A stretch of DNA of 11,867 nt from Thermoplasmatota archaeon (GTDB taxonomy: Archaea > Thermoplasmatota > Thermoplasmata > Thermoplasmatales > Thermoplasmataceae): positions 1 to 11,867 of the forward strand of contig JAMCUD010000114.1 in NCBI GenBank assembly GCA_023379355.1, in the 5' to 3' direction. A program made the position numbers and the translations under genes. Positions within the stretch are counted from its first letter, which is position 1; every line of letters begins with the position of its first letter. The notes beneath the pieces are model-generated. The model was given only the letters and a program-made list of their open reading frames with translations. It was not told where the DNA came from and did no database searches. This document shows, one piece after another, positions 6,092 to 11,867 of the stretch.

Positions 6092-7139
6092 TTCCTTCAC
6101 CCATTACAATCTTACCCTTATTTTTCGCGTATAGTGCGTAATCAAGCCACCTTATCTTGCTAAGCATCTCTTTTATAGTTGGAGCCGAGTCTCTCTGAAA
6201 ATCATCGATCTTTTCCGTTACGGTAATGTCAAATGCGTCTGAACCTGCTCCAGACCCAAATGACACTGCCAGTATTCTATCTCCGGCCTTTGCTATATCC
6301 AGCACAGCGGAGAGACCGGTCATCATAGCAGCCGAGTAGGTGTTTCCAATCAGCGGGGTCAGAAGACCATCCTTTATCTGATTGTCATTAAATCCCAGTG
6401 TTTTAGCTGCCCTTGAAGGGAATTTGCCATTGGGCTGGTGGAAAACTGCATATTTGTAATCCTCCGGTTTTGTCTTCATTCTTTCCATCATCATCCTGGA
6501 AGCAGAAAGGGTGTGCCTGAAATATGCAGGCTCTCCTGTGAATCTCTCTCCATGCGTTGGATATGGCTGACCTTCTCTCCTCCAGAAATCCGGTGTATCA
6601 GAAGTTACAGAGAGGGTCGAGTTGATCTCGGCTATAACATTCTCCTTGCCGATGATGAAACTGGTGCCCCCTGCAGATGCGGTATATTCAAGGGCATCTC
6701 CTGGAGCACCCTGGGAAGTGTCTGCTCCAATTGCCATACCGTACTTTATGTAGCCGGAATCAACCATTGCCTTAACGTTCTGCATTCCGGCGGTTCCTGC
6801 TTTGCACGCAAATTCGTAGTCAGCGGAAAACAGTTGAAAATCTGTTCCAAGTGCCGCTGACACTATAGTAGCTGTTGGTTTAACCGCATAAGGATGAGAT
6901 TCTGATCCAACATATATCGCACCTATGTCACTGGCACTTATCTTTGACCTCAAAAGTGCATTCCTTGCAGCCTGAACTGATATTGTTGCCACGTCCTCAT
7001 CAGGGGCTGGGACTGATTTACTCAAAACATATATCCCGTTTTTGATGGAATCTACGTCTTCCCCCCATACCCTGGCAATCTCTTCCGGCTTTATTCTGAA
7101 CCTTGGTATGTAGGAGCCATAACTCACAATTCCCGACAT
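6084..7139 (-). CDS. Hydroxymethylglutaryl-CoA synthase (archaeal type)
   Basis: A 351-residue enzyme condensing acetyl-CoA with acetoacetyl-CoA to HMG-CoA, committed toward mevalonate and archaeal ether lipids. The catalytic set of the family is visible: Glu80 in [12 protein letters not shown], the nucleophile Cys112 in [10 protein letters not shown], and His234 in FHQPNGKFP. Other conserved blocks are [26 protein letters not shown] (about 138-158), and [11 protein letters not shown] near the C terminus, which closes the thiolase fold. Length and N terminus ([15 protein letters not shown]) are typical. It leads the operon with the thiolase homologue and the DUF35 gene, which in characterised archaea form one complex with it. 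The ATG has AAAGGA about 7 bases upstream and a TATA box at 7169-7179. Unlike the downstream thiolase homologue, nothing catalytic is missing. Confidence 0.96.
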   Translation of the reverse strand: MSGIVSYGSYIPRFRIKPEEIARVWGEDVDSIKNGIYVLSKSVPAPDEDVATISVQAARNALLRSKISASDIGAIYVGSESHPYAVKPTATIVSAALGTDFQLFSADYEFACKAGTAGMQNVKAMVDSGYIKYGMAIGADTSQGAPGDALEYTASAGGTSFIIGKENVIAEINSTLSVTSDTPDFWRREGQPYPTHGERFTGEPAYFRHTLSASRMMMERMKTKPEDYKYAVFHQPNGKFPSRAAKTLGFNDNQIKDGLLTPLIGNTYSAAMMTGLSAVLDIAKAGDRILAVSFGSGAGSDAFDITVTEKIDDFQRDSAPTIKEMLSKIRWLDYALYAKNKGKIVMGEGIE

Positions 7140-7168
7140 CTTAATCCTTTCGGATAGAGAATACTCAT

Positions 7169-7179
7169 ATTTAATAATT
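7169..7179 (-). promoter_or_regulatory. Probable TATA box of the HMG-CoA synthase operon
   Basis: The minus strand reads TTATTAAATAT, about 35 bases before the ATG at 7139. Initiation would fall near 7148, leaving a short leader that includes the AAAGGA ribosome binding site. Judged by composition and spacing. Confidence 0.5.
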
Positions 7180-7200
7180 TCACGAAGTAAAAATAGTCAC

Positions 7201-7213
7201 TTGACGATGTCAA
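7201..7213. promoter_or_regulatory. Inverted repeat, possible operator between the HMG-CoA synthase operon and the winged-helix gene
   Basis: TTGAC-GAT-GTCAA has two perfect 5-base arms around a 3-base centre. It sits about 25 bases upstream of the HMG-CoA synthase TATA box and about 90 bases upstream of the TATA box of the winged-helix gene. The size fits a dimeric regulator. No second copy was found in the window by eye. The rest of the 7140-7341 gap is AT-rich promoter sequence. Confidence 0.3.
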
Positions 7214-7301
7214 TTTTATAATGACCTTATTTCAGTCTTTATCTGATTTGTTTGTTTTAAGGATTTGATGAAGTAATGCCATAAAATGACGTGCATACAA
7301 C

Positions 7302-7310
7302 AATATAAAT
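7302..7310 (+). promoter_or_regulatory. TATA box of the winged-helix gene
   Basis: AATATAAAT is one of the cleanest TATA boxes in the window, centred about 36 bases before the ATG at 7342. The transcript should start near 7332, leaving a leader of about 10 bases with a GTGA ribosome-binding core at 7334-7337. Confidence 0.6.
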
Positions 7311-7341
7311 ACGAACTTATAATTACAAGACAAGTGAAAGC

Positions 7342-7557
7342 ATGGCCGATCTCAATGTTAATGAGCAGAAGGTTTATGACGCTATAAAGAAGCTGGGTGC
7401 AACCTCAGAGGACAAGGTAAAGTCAGCGGACGACATAATGAAAGCTGCATCAGTGGGTAAAGCCATTGTAACATCTGCACTCCAAACCCTGAGCCAGAAG
7501 GGATTTGTAAAGAGAGTCGCTCGGCAGAAGAGTGCCGGATATTACGTAACAAAATGA
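7342..7557 (+). CDS. Small winged-helix DNA-binding protein
   Basis: A 71-residue basic protein made almost wholly of one winged helix-turn-helix domain. Residues 5-18 form helix 1 (NEQKVYDAIKKLG), 27-36 helix 2 (KSADDIMKAA), 38-53 the recognition helix (VGKAIVTSALQTLSQKG), and 55-69 the beta wing (FVKRVARQKSAGYYV). It has no Cys, no sensor domain and no membrane part. It has its own strong TATA box and short leader, suggesting good expression. It could be a local repressor or a nucleoid-associated protein. Small archaeal winged-helix proteins of this kind are known in both roles, and the sequence does not decide. It is divergent from the HMG-CoA synthase operon, so regulation of that operon is possible but unproven. 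Confidence 0.85.
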   Translation: MADLNVNEQKVYDAIKKLGATSEDKVKSADDIMKAASVGKAIVTSALQTLSQKGFVKRVARQKSAGYYVTK

Positions 7558-7588
7558 CTTCAACTGTGAATTCTTAACGGCAAATACG

Positions 7589-7600
7589 TTTATATTTTAA
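7589..7600 (+). promoter_or_regulatory. Probable TATA box of the DUF373-mptE operon
   Basis: TTTATATTTTAA gives a predicted start near 7620, about 80 bases before the ATG at 7701. A weaker element, GATATAGTTTG at 7669-7679, lies at leaderless distance from the same ATG and could be a second promoter. Confidence 0.5.
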
Positions 7601-7619
7601 ATTGCTATAGTTGTTTAGC

Positions 7620-7653
7620 GGTTGGTACCTACACAATGTGAGAAACGCCAACC
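7620..7653 (+). other. Stem-loop in the leader of the DUF373-mptE operon
   Basis: GGTTGG (7620-7625) pairs with CCAACC (7648-7653), plus one T-G pair inside, around a loop of about 20 bases. The 7-base direct repeat ACCTACA occurs at 7627-7633 and 7651-7657. With the TATA box at 7589-7600 the RNA would begin at or next to the 5' arm. It may be a leader structure or a small RNA; no known family is recognised. Confidence 0.35.
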
Positions 7654-7700
7654 TACATAGAAAGTTCGATATAGTTTGAGCTGGTAGTGTGTGAGTAGAG

Positions 7701-8855
7701 ATGGTCTCTCTAATACTGAACGTTGACAGGGACAACGACTACGGTGAAAAGGTCGGGGTGGAGGGCCCGGTAGTCGGATACGAAAATTGTTACAAGGCAG
7801 CCCTCAAGCTGATCTCTGATGATCCAGAGGATTCGGATTCAAATGCACTCTTTGGAGCTATAAAACATTATGAGAGCCTTTTCAAGCAGGGAGAGAGCGT
7901 CGAAATTGCACTAATAACAGGAGATTCTGATGTTGGACCAGTCTCAGACGAGAAACTTGGAAAGCAACTAGACATGCTATTTCAGGAAGGTGCCATAGAC
8001 GATGTAATACTAATAACCGATGGCGCGGAGGACGATTACATAGTTCCCCTAATTCTCTCACGCAGAAAGATCAGGTATGTAAAGCACATCATTGTCAGGC
8101 ATAATCAGAACATAGAGTCAATGTACTATTACATAGTTCGGGCCCTTAAGGATAAAGGCCTGATTAACAAATTCATCATCCCACTGGGCCTTATTTTCCT
8201 CACATATGGAGTTGTCTCTTTCGGATTTTCAGTCTATGAGGCGGTTACAAAGGCCGCAACCCTTAATCCCGGTGGATTTGCCATTACACTTGTCACGATA
8301 GTCCTGGGTTCCTACATGGTGGAGAAAGGATTTGAGATTGGCAAATCTTTGAAAAATCTTCTTCTGTCTGTTAGAAACTATGCCCAGGAAACCAGGGTTG
8401 TGTTTCTTTCCTATGTTATTTCGGCCAGCCTTATTTTTGTCGGGATAGCATCCAGCTATGTGATCACTGAATCTGGTCATCCTGTCTTCCTCGACGGTGT
8501 CCTGATATTTCTATCAATGTTTGTATGGTGGCTCTATGGAGCATTTTTTGCCCTTGAAGCGGGCTCCGCAGTGGAGATGTATGTTAATAGGAATTTCAAT
8601 ACCATTTTCAGGATAATATACGGGCTGATGTTCTCGCTTTCTGTTGCCTTCATTCTCTTTGGAATGATAAATTACATAAGGTATGTGCTGACCTACATAA
8701 CATTCTCAGCAGCCATTATAAGCATATTCTATCTGGTCCTGGGGCTTATAATTGCAATGCTCTCATCCATGGTACATCGTTATTTTGCTGAGCGCGGGGA
8801 TGTATCTGATCTTGTTCCTGCTGGGAAATCAAACACCACCACTGAAAATAAATGA
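7701..8855 (+). CDS. DUF373 family membrane protein
   Basis: A 384-residue archaeal protein of unknown function, matching the DUF373 family in architecture and in its opening motif LILNVDRDNDYGEK (4-17). Residues 1-155 are soluble, with alternating hydrophobic strands and acidic turns: LITGDSDVGP (71-80), LITDGAEDDYIVPL (104-117) and an Asp/Glu-rich 40-48. Residues from about 158 form around six transmembrane spans (158-178, 193-208, 234-256, 263-285, 304-325, 334-356), followed by a short polar tail. The clustered acidic residues after strands suggest a metal or nucleotide site in the soluble part; this is inference. It overlaps mptE by 4 bases (ATGA), so translation is probably coupled. The ribosome binding site before the ATG is weak (GTGAG). 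The family call is firm; function is not known to me. Confidence 0.85.
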   Translation: MVSLILNVDRDNDYGEKVGVEGPVVGYENCYKAALKLISDDPEDSDSNALFGAIKHYESLFKQGESVEIALITGDSDVGPVSDEKLGKQLDMLFQEGAIDDVILITDGAEDDYIVPLILSRRKIRYVKHIIVRHNQNIESMYYYIVRALKDKGLINKFIIPLGLIFLTYGVVSFGFSVYEAVTKAATLNPGGFAITLVTIVLGSYMVEKGFEIGKSLKNLLLSVRNYAQETRVVFLSYVISASLIFVGIASSYVITESGHPVFLDGVLIFLSMFVWWLYGAFFALEAGSAVEMYVNRNFNTIFRIIYGLMFSLSVAFILFGMINYIRYVLTYITFSAAIISIFYLVLGLIIAMLSSMVHRYFAERGDVSDLVPAGKSNTTTENK

Positions 8856-9523
8856 ATCTGAGGGAATGGTTTGTTCTCTACAGGGAGATATCTGAGGCGC
8901 TTCATATAGATACTAGAATGGATTTCATCTCATCCTTAAAATTATCCTCCATACTCCTGAATTCTGAACAGGTAATCCCGGTGGGGTTCTATGGCAGAAA
9001 TATCTCTATATTCGGACCAGCCAGAATAAATTGTAGCTCGGATCAATTGAAATCTGATCTTACAATAATTGCAGATAGCGCCCTGAAACAGTTTCTCGAA
9101 AACAATGAGAACAGAGCGCCAGACATCATAGTTACGGATCTTGACGGCAGCTTAGAAGATATAAGAAATTCCGCATTAAATGGAACAACCGTTTTTGTCC
9201 ATGCACATGGGGACAACATTAAAAAAATTGAAAGGATTGTGCCATCTATAAAGGGAAATATAATCGGGACAACACAGAACTATCCCCTTCACAATGTCTC
9301 GAACTTCTTCGGCTTCACTGATGGTGACCGATCGGCATTTATTGCAATGATGCTCAGGCCTAAATCTGTTAGGTTCTTCGGCTTTGACTTCAAAAGGCCA
9401 CAGCCAAAACCTGGAGTGGATATGAATATAAAGATGAAGAAACTCAAGATAGCCGAAATGTTGATAGGGAAAGCAGGGAACATTGCTAAGGAAGCAGGAA
9501 CATCAGAATTTGTCTTTGCCTGA
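8852..9523 (+). CDS. mptE: 6-hydroxymethyl-7,8-dihydropterin pyrophosphokinase, archaeal MptE type
   Basis: A 223-residue protein of the MptE/DUF115 family, the archaeal replacement for bacterial FolK. It uses ATP to activate 6-hydroxymethyl-dihydropterin for synthesis of folate or methanopterin. Matching blocks are FGPA (about 54-57), IVTDLDGS (93-100), VFVHAHGDN (114-122), GTTQNYP (139-145), FGFTDGDRS (153-161) and the FFGFDF strand (175-180). The Asp residues of TDLDG and GDR are the likely metal or ATP ligands. The start ATG overlaps the DUF373 stop in ATGA, and the 3' end overlaps the convergent comB-like gene by 21 bases. In an organism without methanogenesis genes in view, a folate-like or modified pterin cofactor for C1 transfer (for example for PurN) is the simpler role. 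Confidence 0.88.
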   Translation: MNLREWFVLYREISEALHIDTRMDFISSLKLSSILLNSEQVIPVGFYGRNISIFGPARINCSSDQLKSDLTIIADSALKQFLENNENRAPDIIVTDLDGSLEDIRNSALNGTTVFVHAHGDNIKKIERIVPSIKGNIIGTTQNYPLHNVSNFFGFTDGDRSAFIAMMLRPKSVRFFGFDFKRPQPKPGVDMNIKMKKLKIAEMLIGKAGNIAKEAGTSEFVFA

Positions 9524-10174
9524 TACGATGTAAGGACCAAGGTATTCTGGGACAAGAACCGTATGGTCAACATCCAGACAGAGGTCAAGGTCCCGGGAAT
9601 AACCGAGGAGTTTCATTCTCATTGCACCATGTGATTTCCTCACATTTTCCAGGGATTTCATTAAGTCCGGGTTCTTGCCATTTAATGCACTGAGGAGGTA
9701 TTCAGCAAATATGTAGTCTTCGTCCGCCTGCCCATCTGGTCTGTTGGATACAATGACATCAAGATTTTCTTCACCCGAAACCTCCCTGATCAGAGCAGAG
9801 AGATTTACAAAAGACCCCAGAAGAATTCTGCCAGTTCCCTTGATTCTATTCAGAACATACGTACCATTTGTAGAAGTGAAAATAACGTCCTTAGATCTGA
9901 GATCTGTTCTCTGAATATCCGATGGAGAATTGTTGCAGTCAAATCCCCTTATTCTTATACCCCACCTTTCACCTACCAGAATGCTTCCTGGCATGTTTCT
10001 ATGAAGTTCCCGAGCCTCTCGGATCCTGGATGTTGGGAAAACCTTTCTGGCTCCTTCAGCGAATATGTAGGGTATGGTTGTAGTCGATCTGAAAACATCC
10101 ACAAGGACTTTAGTTGATGTATCAAAACTCTCTGCCTTTCTACCGTCTATGATCCGTATGTTCAAACGGGACAT
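9503..10174 (-). CDS. comB: ComB-like phosphatase (2-phosphosulfolactate phosphatase family)
   Basis: A 223-residue protein of the ComB family, Mg-dependent hydrolases named for removing phosphate from 2-phosphosulfolactate in coenzyme M synthesis. Visible blocks are VLVDVFRSTTTIPYIFAEGA (23-42), GERWG (68-72), GFDCNNSP (77-84), TSTNGTYVL (100-108), and DGQADEDYIFAEYLLSAL (147-164). These cover the conserved acidic and Arg residues. The reading frame extends upstream to 10324 inside the L11 gene, but the first 50 residues are unlike the family. ATG 10174 leaves the usual 20-25 residues before DVFR, while ATG 10219 would add 15 and has a TATA-like TTAAAC about 27 bases upstream. No comA or other coenzyme M gene is near, so the true substrate in this organism is open. 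It is convergent with mptE. Confidence 0.85.
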   Translation of the reverse strand: MSRLNIRIIDGRKAESFDTSTKVLVDVFRSTTTIPYIFAEGARKVFPTSRIREARELHRNMPGSILVGERWGIRIRGFDCNNSPSDIQRTDLRSKDVIFTSTNGTYVLNRIKGTGRILLGSFVNLSALIREVSGEENLDVIVSNRPDGQADEDYIFAEYLLSALNGKNPDLMKSLENVRKSHGAMRMKLLGYSRDLDLCLDVDHTVLVPEYLGPYIVSGKDKF

Positions 10175-10267
10175 TATGGCAGGGGTCGAATTTAACCTTA
10201 CCGAAACCCACGAAAGCATTGCAATGAATGGAGTTGCTTTTTGTTTAAGGGCATCATCTGATAAAAA

Positions 10268-10277
10268 GGTTAAAAAG
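10268..10277 (+). promoter_or_regulatory. Probable promoter of the L11-L1-L10 operon
   Basis: GGTTAAAAAG in an A-rich stretch is centred about 43 bases before the L11 ATG (10316). The start would be near 10298, giving a short leader that carries the ribosome binding site GGTGA at 10305-10309, 6 bases before the ATG. AT-rich neighbours make the exact box uncertain. Confidence 0.4.
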
Positions 10278-10315
10278 AGGATAATGATTAAGGTGGGATT
10301 TATTGGTGAAAGTTT

Positions 10316-10786
10316 ATGGCACAATCAGTTAGCGCGATGGTAGAAGGTGGTAAAGCCACATCTGGCCCCCCACTAGGGCCTGCACTTGGCCCTCTTGGAC
10401 TTAACCTGGCGCAGATCATCAAAGAGATAAACGAAAAGACAAAGGATTTTGCTGGAATGCAGGTCCCCATTACCGTAACAGTGGTTGATCCTGCTACAAA
10501 AAAATATGAGATTTCCGTCGGTATCCCACCAACTTCAGCTCTGATCAAGAAGGAGATGGGAATAGAGAAGGGAGCTGGAAAGAAGAAAGAGGCAATTGCA
10601 GGAAATGCAACGCTGGAACAGATCAAGAAGGTTGCTCAGGTCAAGTTAAGTAATATGCTCGCAAATGACATAAAGGCAGCAGTACTGGAAGTACTGGGAA
10701 CCTGCGTATCTCTTGGAGTGAATGTAGATGGGAAGGATCCTAAAGAGGTACAAAGACTTATAAAGAAAGGTGAAATTTCGGTTTAA
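10316..10786 (+). CDS. rpl11: Large ribosomal subunit protein L11 (uL11)
   Basis: A 156-residue protein of the GTPase-associated centre that binds 23S rRNA at the factor-binding site with L10. The N-terminal domain contains the signature GGKATSGPPLGPALGPLGLN (12-31), where the Pro-rich turn contacts initiation and elongation factors, followed by VPITVTVVDPATKKYEISVGIPP. The C-terminal RNA-binding domain (about 75-145) includes LEQIKKVAQVKLSNMLANDIKAAVLEVLGTCVSLGVNVDG. Length is normal for archaea. It is the first gene of the operon with L1 and L10, the usual archaeal order. GGTGA lies 6 bases before the ATG. Confidence 0.98.
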   Translation: MAQSVSAMVEGGKATSGPPLGPALGPLGLNLAQIIKEINEKTKDFAGMQVPITVTVVDPATKKYEISVGIPPTSALIKKEMGIEKGAGKKKEAIAGNATLEQIKKVAQVKLSNMLANDIKAAVLEVLGTCVSLGVNVDGKDPKEVQRLIKKGEISV

Positions 10787-10788
10787 TC

Positions 10789-10823
10789 CTGTAGGAGAGA
10801 ATTGTTTCTCGCTACCACTACAG
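10789..10823 (+). promoter_or_regulatory. L1 leader hairpin, likely L1 autoregulatory site
   Basis: CTGTAG (10789-10794) is complementary to CTACAG (10818-10823). Inside, GAGA (10795-10798) pairs with TCTC (10807-10810), leaving a one-sided internal loop GCTACCA. As an alternative, GTAG (10791-10794) can pair with the nearer CTAC (10812-10815), leaving one bulged G. The 3' arm of the first fold runs into the L1 ribosome binding site GAGGTGA (10823-10829). L1 represses its own operon in Methanococcus by binding an mRNA mimic of its 23S rRNA site, two short helices joined by an asymmetric loop. The position and shape here fit that idea. Confidence 0.5.
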
Positions 10824-10836
10824 AGGTGAAAATTTA

Positions 10837-11493
10837 ATGGCGTCAAAAGATCAACTTGTCGATATTATCGAGGAGATAAAGAAGACCTCTAGAGAACGTA
10901 AGTTCCTGGAAAGTTTTGAGATCGCAATAAATATGAAGGAAATCGATCTCAGCGATCCTAAAAACAGGATCAATGAGGAGATCATACTGCCAAAGGGAAG
11001 AGGAAAGGAACTGAAGGTGGCTGTCTTCGGAACATCAGAAATGCAACAGAAAGCAAAGACATCTGCTGACGTTTTATATGGTCCAGAAGACATTTCCAAG
11101 TTTGCTGAAAACAAGCCAGAATTCAAGAGGGTGGCAAAAGGTATTGAGTACTTTGTTGCGGAGTCCACCCTCATGACAAATATTGGTAAATCCCTGGGAA
11201 CTGTTCTCGGCCCGAGAGGAAAAATACCGAAACCGCTACCACCAGGGCAGGATCCGGGACCTATGATATCCTCTCTGAAGAAAACAGTCAGGGCCAGAAG
11301 CAGAGACAAAAGAACATTTCATGTTCCTGTCGGCACAAAGACCATGTCTTCGGTGGACATTGCAGAGAATCTGAGAGCAGTAATGAAGAGGATAGTGGGT
11401 AAGCTCGAGAAGGGGTACGGAAACATTGACTCGATCTACTTCAAGTCTACCATGGGTACCTCAAAGAAAATTGAACCGGAGATGACAGAATGA
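10837..11493 (+). CDS. rpl1: Large ribosomal subunit protein L1 (uL1)
   Basis: A 218-residue protein, normal length, forming the L1 stalk that guides deacylated tRNA out of the E site. It also acts as an RNA-binding repressor in several archaea. The family signature GKSLGTVLGPRGKIPKPLPPG (about 117-137) is intact and marks the hinge and domain II. Domain I is formed by the N-terminal part (SFEIAINMKEIDLSDPKNRINEEI, ILPKGRGKELKVAVFG) plus the C terminus (FHVPVGTKTMSSVDIAENLRAVMKRI). The ATG has a GAGGTGA ribosome binding site 7 bases upstream, adjoining the hairpin at 10789-10823. The last codons overlap the L10 start (ATGA at 11490-11493), so L10 translation is coupled. Confidence 0.98.
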   Translation: MASKDQLVDIIEEIKKTSRERKFLESFEIAINMKEIDLSDPKNRINEEIILPKGRGKELKVAVFGTSEMQQKAKTSADVLYGPEDISKFAENKPEFKRVAKGIEYFVAESTLMTNIGKSLGTVLGPRGKIPKPLPPGQDPGPMISSLKKTVRARSRDKRTFHVPVGTKTMSSVDIAENLRAVMKRIVGKLEKGYGNIDSIYFKSTMGTSKKIEPEMTE

Positions 11494-11867
11494 GGAGCCC
11501 AGCATCCTGGAAGATTGACAGAGTTAACAGAATGGCAAAGGAGCTTCAGGAGAGCCCTGTTTCAGCCATTATAAGCATTAAGGGTATTAGGAATAATCAG
11601 CTTCAGAAAATCCGAAGCGAACTGAGGGGCGATTTGAAGATAGAGGTTGTAAGAAACAGACTTCTTTTAAAATCACTTGAAAAGGTTAAGAAGGATAATT
11701 TCCAGAAACTTGGCGAATTCACTGAGGGTCAGGTTGCCGTAGTTACAACGGACTATGCTCCTGCAAAACTTAACAATGTCCTGATTAGCAAAAAACAGAA
11801 GACCTCTCCGAGGGGTGGAGAGGTTGCGGAGGAAGATATAATTGTCCCAGAAATGGCCTTGAAATTC
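11490..11867 (+). CDS. rpl10: Large ribosomal subunit protein L10 (uL10/P0), 5' part
   Basis: The open frame from ATG 11490 runs to the window edge (126 codons, no stop), so the gene is cut off, not broken. The protein begins MRSPASWKIDRVNRMAKEL and contains SAIISIKGIRNNQLQKIRSELRG, EVVRNRLLLKSLEK, and FTEGQVAVVTTDYAPAKLN. This is the N-terminal rRNA-binding domain of archaeal L10/P0, which anchors the L12 dimers of the ribosomal stalk. The start overlaps the L1 stop in ATGA. GGAGATGA about 5 bases upstream, within the L1 end, can act as the ribosome binding site. The full protein usually exceeds 300 residues in archaea, and the L12 gene would be expected downstream. Confidence 0.96.
   Translation, partial: MRSPASWKIDRVNRMAKELQESPVSAIISIKGIRNNQLQKIRSELRGDLKIEVVRNRLLLKSLEKVKKDNFQKLGEFTEGQVAVVTTDYAPAKLNNVLISKKQKTSPRGGEVAEEDIIVPEMALKF

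Noticed and set aside
6438..6860. Plus-strand frame of 140 codons across HMG-CoA synthase
   Set aside because: Antisense to a gene with an intact catalytic set; the translation resembles no family.
7618..7657. Known guide RNA (C/D box or H/ACA) in the DUF373 leader
   Set aside because: No C box (RTGATGA) or matching D box was seen, and although ACA follows the stem, the hairpin is much shorter than archaeal H/ACA guides and has no evident kink-turn.
10175..10324. Upstream extension of the comB-like frame by 50 residues, reaching into the L11 gene
   Set aside because: The extension begins with a TTG inside L11, is unlike the ComB family, and would run through the L11 promoter. ATG 10174 gives the normal family length.
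11490..11867. L10 as a truncated or broken gene
   Set aside because: The frame is open to the last base of the window and all expected N-terminal features are present, so the cut is due to the window edge.
1..11867. CRISPR arrays, insertion sequences, prophage or defence islands
   Set aside because: No spaced direct repeats, transposase, integrase or known defence domain was seen; every gene but a few is a conserved archaeal housekeeping type.

Overview
The window looks like ordinary chromosome from a euryarchaeon of the Thermoplasmatales type. Pointers are an archaeal RFC small subunit, a Hef-type repair helicase, archaeal L11-L1-L10 ribosomal genes, an archaeal mevalonate-entry operon (HMG-CoA synthase, thiolase homologue, DUF35 protein), TATA boxes about 25 bases ahead of many start codons (leaderless style), and GGTGA-type ribosome binding sites inside operons. 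The genus call is inference. I see no mobile element, CRISPR array or prophage.

Layout. Positions 54-124: tRNA-Ala(CGC), minus strand, back to back with a Hef-like helicase (180-1745, plus) around one palindromic TATA box. The helicase runs tail to tail into the clamp-loader subunit rfcS (1750-2706, minus). Positions 2886-3506: purN (plus), overlapping by 4 bases the end of a CPBP-type intramembrane protease (3503-4483, minus). Positions 4526-7139, minus strand: an operon reading HMG-CoA synthase, thiolase homologue, DUF35 zinc-ribbon protein, which is the set known to form the acetoacetyl-CoA thiolase/HMG-CoA synthase complex feeding archaeal isoprenoid lipid synthesis. Divergent from it, 7342-7557 encodes a small winged-helix DNA-binding protein. 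Positions 7701-9523: a DUF373 membrane protein overlapping mptE by 4 bases. Positions 9503-10174, minus: a ComB-like phosphatase overlapping the mptE end by 21 bases. Positions 10316-11867, plus: ribosomal proteins L11, L1 and the 5' part of L10, cut by the window edge.

Main observations. (1) The thiolase homologue lacks both the nucleophilic Cys (Thr instead) and the His of the GHP motif (Asn instead), while its HMG-CoA synthase partner keeps its Cys/Glu/His set. The protein has only one Cys in all. It may be a non-catalytic scaffold or a thiolase with changed chemistry. (2) The helicase ends in a PIP-box-like tail and lies next to the clamp-loader gene. (3) The L11-L1 gap can fold into two mutually exclusive hairpins that abut the L1 ribosome binding site, as expected for L1 autoregulation. 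(4) The DUF373-mptE operon has a leader of about 80 bases that would begin with a stem-loop.

No gene-free stretch exceeds 300 bases. The longest gaps are 2707-2885 and 7140-7341 (divergent promoter regions), 7558-7700 (structured leader) and 10175-10315 (comB/L11 promoter region).
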